This document shows, piece after piece, positions 9,358 to 17,868 of a stretch of 64,000 bases of DNA; within the stretch, counting starts at the first letter, position 1, and each line of letters starts with the position of its first letter. The position numbers were made by a program, and so were the translations under genes. Below the pieces are notes generated by a model. That model saw only the letters and a program-made list of their open reading frames with translations, had not been told where the DNA came from and made no database searches. The DNA is taken from positions 248,001-312,000 of the forward strand of contig NZ_JBDZDV010000001.1 of assembly GCF_040544485.1 (NCBI RefSeq), given 5' to 3'. The stretch is from Lacicoccus halitifaciens (lineage in GTDB: Bacteria > Bacillota > Bacilli > Staphylococcales > Salinicoccaceae).

Positions 9358-10632
9358 ATGAACTATGAGGAAAGTTTGAACTGGATTCATGATCAATTGA
9401 AGTTCGGCATCAAGCCCGGACTTGAGAGGATGCAGTGGATGCTTGAGCGTCTCGGCTCCCCTCAGGAAAAGATCAACGGGATCCATGTAGTGGGGACGAA
9501 CGGCAAAGGCTCCACGCTGAATTATATGAGAAGTGCACTGAACGCGAACAACTATACAGTAGGGACCTTCACATCCCCTTACATCGAGGTGTTCAATGAA
9601 CGCATCGCCGTGGACGGCAAGCCCATACCCGACGAAGCGATAGCCGAGCTTGCGACGATGGTGCGTCCGGTCAGTGAATTGATGGAAGAGGAGACGCCTT
9701 TCGGGAAGGCCACTGAATTTGAAATTATCACGGTGATGATGTTCGTTTATTTCGGAAAGGTGAACCCTGTGGATTTTGTGATTGTGGAGGCGGGCCTCGG
9801 CGCCACCTATGACTCGACAAATGTTTTCCGTCCTGTCATGACGCTTCTTACAAGCATCGGGCTGGACCATACGGAAATACTCGGCGACACACTGATTGAC
9901 ATCACCAGGGACAAATCCGGCGTAATCAAGGAAGGCATTCCGCTCGTCTACAACATCGCCGATGACCATTCGAGGGAATATGTGCGAGGTGTACTGGAGG
10001 AAAAGAATGCCAAAGGTGTCGAAATGCACCGGGATATCATCATTTTTCACCGTTCCGACGAGTTCGACTTCAAATATGGCGTCTACGACTTTGAAAATAT
10101 CCAGCTGAAGATGATCGGTGCCCATCAGCATGAAAATGCATCGCTTGCCATGGCCGCCCTGCTTGAACTTAAAGAAAGGGGGCGGCTCACACTGGACTTG
10201 AACAAGATGGTCGATGCGATTGAAGAGACTTCATGGGGCGGACGCATCGAAGTGCTTCAGGAATCACCGCTCATCATCGCTGACGGTGCGCATAATAATG
10301 AAGCTGTCGATGCGCTCGTCTCCGCGATGGAAGAATACTACAGCGATAAAAAGATCACCGTACTGTTCTCAGCAGTGAAGGGCAAACCGATCGGTCCGAT
10401 GGTCGATAAACTGGCTGTAATTGCGGACGAATTCAAGGTGACGGAATTCGAATTCTTCAAATCCCGGCCGGTTGAAGAGATTTATGAGGCAGTGAGCCAC
10501 CCGAAAAAAGAGAAGGTTTCCGACTACAGGACTTTCATAAAGGAATTCGACGGGGAGATGCTTCTGATCACCGGCAGCCTGTACTTCATCAGCGACATAA
10601 AACAAACCTTCAAAGGCCCTTCCGGTCCGTGA
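9358..10632 (+). CDS. folC: Bifunctional folylpolyglutamate synthase / dihydrofolate synthase
   Basis: Adds glutamate to dihydropteroate or to folates, keeping them in the cell. The 424-residue Mur-ligase-like protein has the P-loop GTNGKGST at 46-53, followed by SPYIEVFNERI, a folate-site element. The Mur-type C-terminal domain contains IIADGAHNNEAV. It is co-transcribed behind valS as in other Bacillales, ends at a strong terminator, and so should fall under the T-box control as well. Confidence 0.96.
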   Translation: MNYEESLNWIHDQLKFGIKPGLERMQWMLERLGSPQEKINGIHVVGTNGKGSTLNYMRSALNANNYTVGTFTSPYIEVFNERIAVDGKPIPDEAIAELATMVRPVSELMEEETPFGKATEFEIITVMMFVYFGKVNPVDFVIVEAGLGATYDSTNVFRPVMTLLTSIGLDHTEILGDTLIDITRDKSGVIKEGIPLVYNIADDHSREYVRGVLEEKNAKGVEMHRDIIIFHRSDEFDFKYGVYDFENIQLKMIGAHQHENASLAMAALLELKERGRLTLDLNKMVDAIEETSWGGRIEVLQESPLIIADGAHNNEAVDALVSAMEEYYSDKKITVLFSAVKGKPIGPMVDKLAVIADEFKVTEFEFFKSRPVEEIYEAVSHPKKEKVSDYRTFIKEFDGEMLLITGSLYFISDIKQTFKGPSGP

Positions 10633-10635
10633 TGC

Positions 10636-10671
10636 AAAAAAGACTCAGATCTGTCGATCTGAGTCTTTTTT
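10636..10671 (+). terminator. Terminator after folC
   Basis: A 16-bp stem, AAAAAAGACTCAGATC with GATCTGAGTCTTTTTT around a TGTC loop, begins 4 bases after the folC stop. It can also serve the convergent carrier gene on the minus strand. Confidence 0.92.
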
Positions 10672-10698
10672 ATGCCGTAAATATTTGAATCCGTGCCT

Positions 10699-12096
10699 TT
10701 AGAAAGGACCGTAGCCGATCATGATGCTCAAAGCCATGAAAAATCCGCTTGCGATGATCCACACCAGCATGAGCGGCCATACGAACCGCAGCCATTTTTC
10801 ATATGGTATGTTCGCAATCGACAATCCGGCCATCAGGACAGCAGATGTCGGGAAGAGGTAGTTGGACAGACCGTCACCCATCTGGAAGGCGAGGACGACC
10901 GACTGCCTCGGGATACCCACGATGTCACCGATCGGTGCCATCAACGGAATTGTCGTTGCAGCCTGCCCGGAACCTGACGGGATGAAGAAGTTGATGATGA
11001 ACTGTGTCAGGAACATGCCGATCGCTGCGATCGTCGACGGCAGGCCTTCAAGCACAGAGCTCACTGCAAAGATGACGGTGTCGATGATCGTCCCGTCCTC
11101 CAGGACGAGAAGGATGCATCGTGCGAGCCCGACGATCAATGCACCGAAAGTGACATCTTTCGCCCCTTTGATGAAATCATCCGCAATGCCGTTCGGTGTA
11201 TTGCCTCCGACAAGGCCTGAGAATATCCCCATGGCGAGGAATATTGCCGCGAGCTCCGTTCCGGTGGACCAGCCCTGGACGACCCCGTAAATGATCAGGG
11301 CAAGTCCTGCAAAAATGATGAGGAGCACTGCAATGTGCCTGCCGGTCAGTTCCTTGAAATCATAGCCGCCTGATTCGGACTCGGCTTTCATTTCAAGGTC
11401 ATATACATAACTGTTCCTTTTGTCCCTCTGCACCCGCTTGCCATATCTGTAGACGAAGAATGCAGCGATCGCCACAAAGACGAGCTGGACGATGATGCGG
11501 AAGCCCATGCCTGAGAACAGGGGCAGTTCTGCGATTTCCTGTGCAACCCCGACGGTGAATATGTTCATGAATCCGCCGGCAAAGCCTGCCGCCGCCCCGA
11601 GCGCCACCATGGACATCCCGGTCATTGCATCCATGCCGAGGGAACGTGCGAGTATGACACCCATCGGGATGAATATCAGGGTCGATTCGGCCATGCCGAA
11701 TGTCGCGCCCCCGAATGAGAAGATCAGCATCGTGAGCGGGATCAGTACAATCTCCTTATCCTTCAGTAAGGATACCATCTTGTTGATCCCGGCCTCGATT
11801 GCTCCCGTGCCGTTGATCATGCCGAAGGCACCGCCGATGATGAAAATCAGGAAGATGATGCCTGCAGCATCCACCATGCCTTCGGGCACGACTGTGAATA
11901 TCTGGGTCAAGGCGACCGGATCCTGTTCAACATATGTAAAACTGGCCTGATCGACAATTTCCCGGCCTTCCGAGTCCTCGAACCGGTCATACTGCCCCGC
12001 AGGGATGATGTAGCTTGCCAGGACAGCCAGGATCACAATGGAATAAATCAGGACAAAAGCATGTGGCATTTTAATATCTTTTAATATAGTGATCAA
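10699..12096 (-). CDS. YfcC-family (DcuC/ArsB superfamily) membrane carrier, copy 1
   Basis: About 465 residues with 11-12 membrane helices. It carries the family features SYIIPAGQYDR near the N-terminus, FGMAESTLIFIPMGVILA in the middle and FFIPSGSGQAA near the C-terminus. YfcC proteins are ion-coupled carriers often annotated for C4-dicarboxylates or, near arginine deiminase genes, arginine/ornithine; nothing nearby fixes the substrate here. The start is uncertain: a TTG at 12096 abuts GGGAGG directly, while ATG 12069 lacks a good site; similarity of the leader KDIK-PH to the neighbouring copy favours the longer form. It is transcribed away from its paralogue at 12228. Confidence 0.8.
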   Translation of the reverse strand: MITILKDIKMPHAFVLIYSIVILAVLASYIIPAGQYDRFEDSEGREIVDQASFTYVEQDPVALTQIFTVVPEGMVDAAGIIFLIFIIGGAFGMINGTGAIEAGINKMVSLLKDKEIVLIPLTMLIFSFGGATFGMAESTLIFIPMGVILARSLGMDAMTGMSMVALGAAAGFAGGFMNIFTVGVAQEIAELPLFSGMGFRIIVQLVFVAIAAFFVYRYGKRVQRDKRNSYVYDLEMKAESESGGYDFKELTGRHIAVLLIIFAGLALIIYGVVQGWSTGTELAAIFLAMGIFSGLVGGNTPNGIADDFIKGAKDVTFGALIVGLARCILLVLEDGTIIDTVIFAVSSVLEGLPSTIAAIGMFLTQFIINFFIPSGSGQAATTIPLMAPIGDIVGIPRQSVVLAFQMGDGLSNYLFPTSAVLMAGLSIANIPYEKWLRFVWPLMLVWIIASGFFMALSIMIGYGPF

Positions 12097-12173
12097 CCTC
12101 CCTTATACATGTGAATCAATTATAGCTTAATGATTTGGCAAATTACAGGACATTTTATAATTATGTAACAATT

Positions 12174-12203
12174 CTGTCATTTTATGAGTTATACTGATAC
12201 TAT
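12174..12203 (+). promoter_or_regulatory. Possible promoter for the rightward YfcC gene
   Basis: CTGTCA (12174-12179) and TACTAT (12198-12203), 18 bases apart, lie in the 131-base AT-rich gap between the two divergent carriers. Both hexamers match the sigma-A consensus only 4 of 6, so this is weak. Confidence 0.3.
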
Positions 12204-12227
12204 AAAAATAAAAAAGGGGAGAATAAA

Positions 12228-13640
12228 ATGTCATCACAAGGCACAGAAAGTCCTAAAGATATCAGCCAGAAGTTCCCGCATACTTATGCAATACTTTTGG
12301 CAGTCGTCATCATCGGGGCCGCCCTCAGTTACATCATACCGGCAGGGGAGTATGAGCGTACGGAGGTCGACGGCCAGACGGTGGTCGTGAGCGGCAGCTA
12401 CTCGGCAGTCGAACAGAGCCCGGTCGGGATTTTCGAGCTGTTCATGTCGATACCGAACGGCCTGATCGAAGCTTCCAGCATAATCTTCTATATCTTTCTG
12501 ATCGGCGGGGCGTTCGGGATCATCCGGGCGACGGGGGCGATCGAGGCGGCGATACAGAAAGTGATGGATGTCGTCAAAGGCAATGAGAAGCTCATGATAC
12601 CCGTGATCATGCTTGTCTTCTCGATACTCGGCTTCACTACGGGCATGGCGGAGGAAGCCATCATCTTCGTGCCGATCGGCATCGTGCTTGCAGTTGCGCT
12701 CGGATATGATGCGATGGTGGGGACAGCGATGGTCACGCTTGGGGCGGCCTCGGGTTTCATCGGAGGGATGTTCAATCCCTTCACCGTCGGTATTGCCCAC
12801 GGTATTGCGGAACTCCCGATTTTCTCAGGCTGGGGATTCAGGACGATCATTTACGCACTCGTGCTCGGACTCGCGATTTTATATGTCATGCATTATGCAA
12901 AAAAAGTGAAGAACAGCCCTGAAAAGAGTCTGATATATACTGAGAACAAAGCCGGGCAGATCAACTTCACCGAAGATGTCTTCGAATTCGAACAGCTTAA
13001 GAAAAGGCATATCTTCATTCTGGCTGTTTTCCTTATCGGTATCATCGTCAATATTTACGGCATCTTCCAGCATGGATGGTTCCTGACTGAACTGTCCGCA
13101 AACTTCTTTTTGATCGGGCTCGTCGCCGGCCTCATCGGCGGAATGAAAGTCAACGCCATCTTCGATGCATTCATTGACGGCATGAAGCTCGTCGTATACG
13201 GTGCAATCATCGTCGGTTTCGCCCGTGCAATCCTTGTCGTCCTCGAGTCAGGGGTGATCATCGATACGATCATCCATTCGATGAGCAGCGTGCTGGACCA
13301 TATCCCGAATGCATTGACGGCAATCGGCATGCTGGTGATCCAGGTCATCATCAACTTCTTCATCCCGTCTGGCTCCGGCCAGGCTGTGACGACCATGCCG
13401 ATCATGGTGCCGATTGCAGATCTGCAGGAGATACCGAGGCAGATTGCGGTGCTCGCTTTCCAATACGGTGATGCGATCACGAATACGATCATTCCGACGT
13501 CCGCTTCCCTGATGGGGGTGCTCGCTGTAGCAGGCATACCATACTTGAAGTGGGTCCAGTTCGTCTGGAAGATCACCCTTCTGTGGCTTTTGGTTGCCGC
13601 TGTTGCACTTGTTGCGGCGACGCTGATAAATCTGCAGTAA
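12228..13640 (+). CDS. YfcC-family (DcuC/ArsB superfamily) membrane carrier, copy 2
   Basis: A 470-residue polytopic membrane protein clearly paralogous to the leftward neighbour. It shares SYIIPAGEYER, FTTGMAEEAIIFVPIGIVLA, IYGIFQHGW and NFFIPSGSGQAV at matching positions. The start ATG follows AAAGGGGAG. Substrate unknown; carboxylate or amino-acid uptake is the family expectation. The divergent paired arrangement suggests an old duplication with separate control of each copy. It ends at a very strong bidirectional terminator. Confidence 0.85.
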   Translation: MSSQGTESPKDISQKFPHTYAILLAVVIIGAALSYIIPAGEYERTEVDGQTVVVSGSYSAVEQSPVGIFELFMSIPNGLIEASSIIFYIFLIGGAFGIIRATGAIEAAIQKVMDVVKGNEKLMIPVIMLVFSILGFTTGMAEEAIIFVPIGIVLAVALGYDAMVGTAMVTLGAASGFIGGMFNPFTVGIAHGIAELPIFSGWGFRTIIYALVLGLAILYVMHYAKKVKNSPEKSLIYTENKAGQINFTEDVFEFEQLKKRHIFILAVFLIGIIVNIYGIFQHGWFLTELSANFFLIGLVAGLIGGMKVNAIFDAFIDGMKLVVYGAIIVGFARAILVVLESGVIIDTIIHSMSSVLDHIPNALTAIGMLVIQVIINFFIPSGSGQAVTTMPIMVPIADLQEIPRQIAVLAFQYGDAITNTIIPTSASLMGVLAVAGIPYLKWVQFVWKITLLWLLVAAVALVAATLINLQ

Positions 13641-13645
13641 GGCAG

Positions 13646-13673
13646 AAAAAAGCCGGCGGCCGCCGGCTTTTTT
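13646..13673. terminator. Bidirectional terminator between the YfcC gene and mscL
   Basis: A self-complementary GC-rich stem (AAAAAAGCCGGCGG with CCGCCGGCTTTTTT) lies between two convergent genes and has T runs on both strands. Confidence 0.92.
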
Positions 13674-13675
13674 CT

Positions 13676-14047
13676 TTATATTTTCTTTTCACTTTCCTCG
13701 ACCAGCGCATCCCTGATCTCCCGGAGGAGCACCAGCTGCTCGTCTTCTTCCTCTTCAGCGACGAAGCGTTCCCTCGTCAGCTTGTTGACGACTTTAATGA
13801 ACACGAAGATTGCAGCTGCAATGATCAGAAAGTCGACGACGGCCTGGATGAATACACCATAAGTGATGCCCATATATGACCAGTCCGAGGCGAAATCCGT
13901 ATCCCCGAAGAGCAATGCGATGGATGGCATGATGATGTTCTCCACCAATGAATCGACAATCCTTCCGAAAGCAGCCCCGATGACCACTGCCACTGCAAGG
14001 TCGAGCACGTTCCCACGTAATATGAATTCCTTGAATTCCTGCAGCAT
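13676..14047 (-). CDS. mscL: Large-conductance mechanosensitive channel
   Basis: A 123-residue channel that opens when membrane tension rises, releasing solutes on osmotic downshock. The N-terminus EFKEFILRGNVLDLAVAVVIG is the highly conserved gating helix TM1. A second helix (VFIQAVVDFLIIAAAIFVFIK) and a charged C-terminal bundle follow. The start ATG 14047 is preceded by GGAGG at 8 bases; the frame is open 13 codons further upstream but without a site. Useful in a host living in changing salinity (inference). Confidence 0.96.
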   Translation of the reverse strand: MLQEFKEFILRGNVLDLAVAVVIGAAFGRIVDSLVENIIMPSIALLFGDTDFASDWSYMGITYGVFIQAVVDFLIIAAAIFVFIKVVNKLTRERFVAEEEEDEQLVLLREIRDALVEESEKKI

Positions 14048-14149
14048 CAATTTTACCTCCACATAATCCGACTCACTTGAAATCACTTTATAAATATATC
14101 ATTATTTGATGGATAAGGGTGATGTCATGCAGAATATAAGGCATTTTAC

Positions 14150-14164
14150 ATAATAAATCTTTAT
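14150..14164 (+). promoter_or_regulatory. Candidate CcpC-type operator upstream of acnA
   Basis: An exact ATAA-N7-TTAT dyad, the arrangement known for the citrate-responsive LysR regulator CcpC at Bacillus citB. It lies in the mscL-acnA gap about 90 bases before the predicted -35, farther upstream than in Bacillus, so the role is only suggested. Confidence 0.45.
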
Positions 14165-14231
14165 GCTATGGAATCATCAACATAAGTTTTAGTTATCATC
14201 ATCCGTTGTTTTTTTGTATCATCATTTGGAA

Positions 14232-14246
14232 TGGCAACCGTTTACA
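14232..14246 (+). promoter_or_regulatory. Candidate CcpA (cre) site over the acnA promoter
   Basis: TGGCAACCGTTTACA matches the cre consensus WTGNAARCGNWWWCA except at two positions and overlaps the -35 hexamer. That placement would repress aconitase in good carbon supply, as known for TCA genes in Firmicutes. Confidence 0.45.
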
Positions 14247-14268
14247 AGGTTTTATTATCCGGTATACT
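14241..14268 (+). promoter_or_regulatory. Sigma-A promoter of acnA
   Basis: TTTACA (14241-14246) and TATACT (14263-14268) are each 5 of 6 matches to consensus with a 16-base spacer. The start codon follows about 35 bases later. Confidence 0.7.
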
Positions 14269-14302
14269 GTATATAAGACTAATTTTAGGGGGCAACATCA
14301 AT

Positions 14303-17008
14303 ATGGGGCAAAATTATAAAGCTGATGCTAAAAAGACGTTTAGTTTAAATGATAAGACATATAACTATTACAGTCTTCAGACATTGGCAGAAAAAGGTTT
14401 TTCAGATCCAGAGAAACTGCCGTATTCAATTCGTGTATTGCTTGAATCGGTTTTAAGGCAGCATGATGGCAAAGTAATTAAAGATGAGCATATTGAAGCA
14501 CTGGCAAATTGGGATAAAGGCGATTTCGGCAACTCAGAAGTGCCATTCAAACCATCACGTGTCATCCTTCAGGACTTCACCGGCGTACCTGCAGTCGTCG
14601 ACCTCGCATCTCTCAGAAAAGCGATGGATGACGTTGGCGGGGATGTTCAGAAAATCAACCCGGAAGTACCTGTCGACCTGGTCATCGACCACTCGGTGCA
14701 GGTTGATGAATATGGGACACACCAGGCACTGCAGAAAAACATGGAGCTCGAGTTCGAAAGGAACGAAGAGCGTTATGAGTTCCTGAACTGGGCAACGAAG
14801 GCATTCGACAACTACCGTGCCGTACCGCCTGCGACAGGCATCGTCCACCAGGTGAACCTGGAGTACCTTGCGAATGTGGTCCATGTAAGGGAAGAAAATG
14901 AAGAACTCGTCACTTATCCGGATACACTTGTCGGAACCGACTCACATACGACCATGATCAACGGTCTCGGTGTTTTAGGCTGGGGTGTCGGCGGTATCGA
15001 GGCGGAAGCAGGCATGCTCGGACAGCCGTCCTACTTCCCGGTGCCTGAAGTCATCGGTGTACGCATGAAAAACTCCCTGCCTGAAGGTGCGACGGCGACC
15101 GACCTCGCGCTCAGGGTGACGGAATTACTCCGTAAACACGGTGTAGTAGGGAAGTTCGTCGAGTTCTTCGGCCGCGGTGTGACTGAGCTGCCGCTCGCCG
15201 ACCGTGCGACGATTGCGAACATGTCGCCTGAATACGGTGCGACGAATGCGTTCTTCCCTGTCGATCAGGAAACGCTGGATTACTTGAAACTGACAGGACG
15301 CAGCGAGGAACATATCTCCGTCGTCGAAACATACCTGAAAGAGAACGACATGTTCTTCAACCCGGATGTTGAACCGACATATACGGACATCGTGGATCTG
15401 GACCTCTCGACAGTCGAACCTTCACTTGCAGGACCGAAACGTCCTCAGGATCTGATCCCACTTTCAAAAATGAAAGAAGAGTATCAGAAATCGGTCACGG
15501 CTGAAAGCGGCAACCACGGTCATGGAATGGACGAGAGTGAATTCGATAAGAAAGCACAGATCAATTTCAAGGACGGTTCGACTGCAGAGCTCAAGACCGG
15601 GGACCTTGTCATTGCGGCAATCACATCATGTACGAACACTTCCAACCCGTATGTGATGCTCGGTGCAGGACTCATCGCGAAAAAAGCTGTTGAAAAAGGG
15701 CTTAAGGTGCCGCCTTATGTCAAAACTTCACTGGCTCCGGGATCCAAAGTGGTCACGGGCTACCTTGAAGATGCAGGTCTTCAGCCATACCTTGATGAAC
15801 TGGGCTTCAACCTGGTCGGTTACGGCTGTACAACATGTATCGGAAACTCAGGGCCTTTGCTTCCTGAAATATCCGAGACGATCGTGGACAATGATATGCT
15901 CGTTTCTTCAGTCCTCTCTGGAAACCGTAACTTTGAAGGACGTATCCACCCGCTTGTGAAAGCGAACTACCTTGCCTCCCCGACACTTGTCGTGGCATAT
16001 GCACTGGCTGGCACAGTGGATATCGATCTGAACAAAGAGCCGCTTGGACAGGATAAAGAGGGCAACGATGTATTCATGAAGGACATCTGGCCGTCCATCC
16101 AGGAAGTCAGGGATGCAGTGATGAGCAACGTCACACCGGAACTGTTCAGAAAAGAGTATGAGAACGTATTTGATTCCAATGAAATCTGGAACAATATCGA
16201 AACGACGGATGCACCTATGTACGACTTCAATCCGGAGTCCACTTACATCCAGAACCCGACCTTCTTCGAAGATCTCTCAACGGAACCGGGTTCAATCAAC
16301 GACTTGAGCGGCCTCAGGGTCCTCGGGAAATTCGGCGACAGTGTCACGACAGACCATATTTCCCCGGCAGGCGCCATCGGTAAGGATACGCCGGCAGGTA
16401 AATGGCTGATCGAGCAGGGTGTATCGCCGCGAGACTTCAACTCATACGGTTCCCGACGCGGTAACCATGAAGTGATGGTGAGGGGTACATTCGCAAACAT
16501 CCGTATCCGCAATAAAATTGCGCCGGGTACAGAAGGCGGTTATACAACCTACTGGCCGACAGGCGATGTAATGAGCATCTACGATGCAGCCATGAAGTAT
16601 CAGGAAGATAACACCGGCCTTGTAGTCATCGCAGGCGATGACTACGGCATGGGATCGAGCCGTGACTGGGCAGCAAAAGGGACTAACCTTTTAGGTGTCA
16701 AAGCAGTCATCGCAGCAAGCTATGAAAGGATCCACCGCTCGAACCTCGTGATGATGGGCGTCCTGCCGCTGCAGTTCGTGGAAGGGCAGAATGCTGAAGA
16801 TCACGGCCTTGACGGCAGTGAAACATTCGACATCAAAGTGGGCGAAGAAGTGAAGCCAGGCGATGTCCTTGATGTGACTGCCACAAGCACCGACGGTGAA
16901 GTGAAGGAATTTAAAGTCAAGGCACGCTTCGATTCTGAAGTGGAAGTCGACTACTACCGCCACGGCGGCATACTCCCGCTCGTATTGAGAAAAAAATTAA
17001 AAGAGTAA
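14303..17008 (+). CDS. acnA: Aconitate hydratase (aconitase A)
   Basis: Interconverts citrate and isocitrate in the TCA cycle; the apo-form of this class also binds RNA in iron limitation. The protein is 901 residues, the same length as the staphylococcal enzyme. The three iron-sulfur ligands are Cys443 (SCTNTSNP), Cys509 and Cys512 (GCTTCIGNSGPL). The swivel domain contains DDYGMGSSRDWAAKG, and the N-terminus keeps the IRP/AcnA layout. ATG 14303 was chosen because AGGGGG lies 10 bases upstream. It is a single-gene unit with candidate catabolite-control sites and its own terminator. Confidence 0.97.
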   Translation: MGQNYKADAKKTFSLNDKTYNYYSLQTLAEKGFSDPEKLPYSIRVLLESVLRQHDGKVIKDEHIEALANWDKGDFGNSEVPFKPSRVILQDFTGVPAVVDLASLRKAMDDVGGDVQKINPEVPVDLVIDHSVQVDEYGTHQALQKNMELEFERNEERYEFLNWATKAFDNYRAVPPATGIVHQVNLEYLANVVHVREENEELVTYPDTLVGTDSHTTMINGLGVLGWGVGGIEAEAGMLGQPSYFPVPEVIGVRMKNSLPEGATATDLALRVTELLRKHGVVGKFVEFFGRGVTELPLADRATIANMSPEYGATNAFFPVDQETLDYLKLTGRSEEHISVVETYLKENDMFFNPDVEPTYTDIVDLDLSTVEPSLAGPKRPQDLIPLSKMKEEYQKSVTAESGNHGHGMDESEFDKKAQINFKDGSTAELKTGDLVIAAITSCTNTSNPYVMLGAGLIAKKAVEKGLKVPPYVKTSLAPGSKVVTGYLEDAGLQPYLDELGFNLVGYGCTTCIGNSGPLLPEISETIVDNDMLVSSVLSGNRNFEGRIHPLVKANYLASPTLVVAYALAGTVDIDLNKEPLGQDKEGNDVFMKDIWPSIQEVRDAVMSNVTPELFRKEYENVFDSNEIWNNIETTDAPMYDFNPESTYIQNPTFFEDLSTEPGSINDLSGLRVLGKFGDSVTTDHISPAGAIGKDTPAGKWLIEQGVSPRDFNSYGSRRGNHEVMVRGTFANIRIRNKIAPGTEGGYTTYWPTGDVMSIYDAAMKYQEDNTGLVVIAGDDYGMGSSRDWAAKGTNLLGVKAVIAASYERIHRSNLVMMGVLPLQFVEGQNAEDHGLDGSETFDIKVGEEVKPGDVLDVTATSTDGEVKEFKVKARFDSEVEVDYYRHGGILPLVLRKKLKE

Positions 17009-17030
17009 ATGAGCATTCAAGCCATTTAAA

Positions 17031-17069
17031 AACCCGGTGAAATCTTAGGATTTCACCGGGTTCCCTTTT
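17031..17069. terminator. Terminator between acnA and plsY
   Basis: A 14-bp perfect stem (AACCCGGTGAAATC with GATTTCACCGGGTT, TTAG loop) is followed by a T run. It is shared by acnA and the convergent plsY. Confidence 0.92.
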
Positions 17070-17081
17070 TTAAAAAGCGCA

Positions 17082-17666
17082 TCACATGAAAGTGATTTTG
17101 GATTCAGTCCCATTGAGGATTCTTTTGATGTTGGATATATGCCTGATAATGATCACAAGTCCCAGTATCACCGCAAAAGCGATGATCAGAGGATCCTGCA
17201 GAAGCAGTGAGATACCTATGAAAGTCAGTGCTGCAACGATACTCGACAAGGAAACATACTTGCTTAATTTTAATGTGATTAAAAATGCAGATAATAAAAT
17301 TATGAAGACAATCGGATTATAAGCAAGTACTGCGCCTGCGCCCGTCGCTACAGCTTTTCCACCCCTGAACTTTAAAAAGACCGGATAGACATGACCGATG
17401 GCACTGACCAGGCCCGGAATGAAGACGTGCATATCCACAGCCATCAACATCGCGATGTAGACCGGTATTGCGCCTTTCAAAATATCCAGCACGAGCACCA
17501 TGATGCCCGCTTTCTTCCCCAGTATCCTGAAAGTGTTGGTCGTCCCGATATTTCCGCTTCCATGCTCCCTTATATCCACTTTATAAAAAATCTTACCTAT
17601 CAGAAGGCTGAATGGAATGGCTCCGATCAGATAACTGATGATGAGCAAAATTATTATATCCGTCAT
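17082..17666 (-). CDS. plsY: Acyl-phosphate:glycerol-3-phosphate acyltransferase
   Basis: Membrane enzyme that transfers an acyl group from acyl-phosphate (made by PlsX) to glycerol-3-phosphate, the first step of phospholipid synthesis. The 194-residue protein has about five to seven membrane helices and the three family motifs: SYLIGAIPFS, the loop GSGNIGTTNTFR, and the glycine-rich KFRGGKAVATG. ATG 17666 is chosen because GGGGG lies 8 bases upstream. It stands beside parE as in staphylococci. A FapR-like operator lies between its promoter and start. Confidence 0.96.
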   Translation of the reverse strand: MTDIIILLIISYLIGAIPFSLLIGKIFYKVDIREHGSGNIGTTNTFRILGKKAGIMVLVLDILKGAIPVYIAMLMAVDMHVFIPGLVSAIGHVYPVFLKFRGGKAVATGAGAVLAYNPIVFIILLSAFLITLKLSKYVSLSSIVAALTFIGISLLLQDPLIIAFAVILGLVIIIRHISNIKRILNGTESKITFM

Positions 17667-17679
17667 TTTACGGCCCCCT

Positions 17680-17696
17680 TTATTATCAGGTACTAA
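17680..17696 (-). promoter_or_regulatory. Candidate FapR operator upstream of plsY
   Basis: On the minus strand the site reads TTAGTACCTGATAATAA, an imperfect 17-base palindrome close to the FapR operator of Bacillus and Staphylococcus fatty-acid genes (TTAGTACCTG-N-TACTAA type). It sits just after the predicted -10, where repressor binding would block transcription until malonyl-CoA rises. Inference from motif and position. Confidence 0.6.
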
Positions 17697-17697
17697 T

Positions 17698-17726
17698 AGT
17701 TTACCATACAAATTACGATTTATAAA
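17698..17726 (-). promoter_or_regulatory. Predicted plsY promoter
   Basis: On the minus strand, TTTATA (17721-17726) and TAAACT (17698-17703) lie 17 bases apart; each matches consensus 4 of 6. The FapR-like site follows directly. Confidence 0.4.
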
Positions 17727-17739
17727 TTGATAATAATAT

Positions 17740-17769
17740 TAGTTTACTATAATATTATTATGTAAACTA
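17740..17769. repeat. AT-rich inverted repeat between plsY and parE
   Basis: TAGTTTAC (17740-17747) and GTAAACTA (17762-17769) flank a 14-base AT core in the divergent plsY-parE gap. It may be an operator or part of both promoters; I assign no protein to it. Confidence 0.45.
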
Positions 17770-17868
17770 TTGAGTATGGAAAGAATTTACTTGCAAAGAT
17801 GAGGATTTTATATAAAAATAGTAAGGTAGATAAAAAATTCGAACATATGTTTGTAGGAGGTTGACTCT

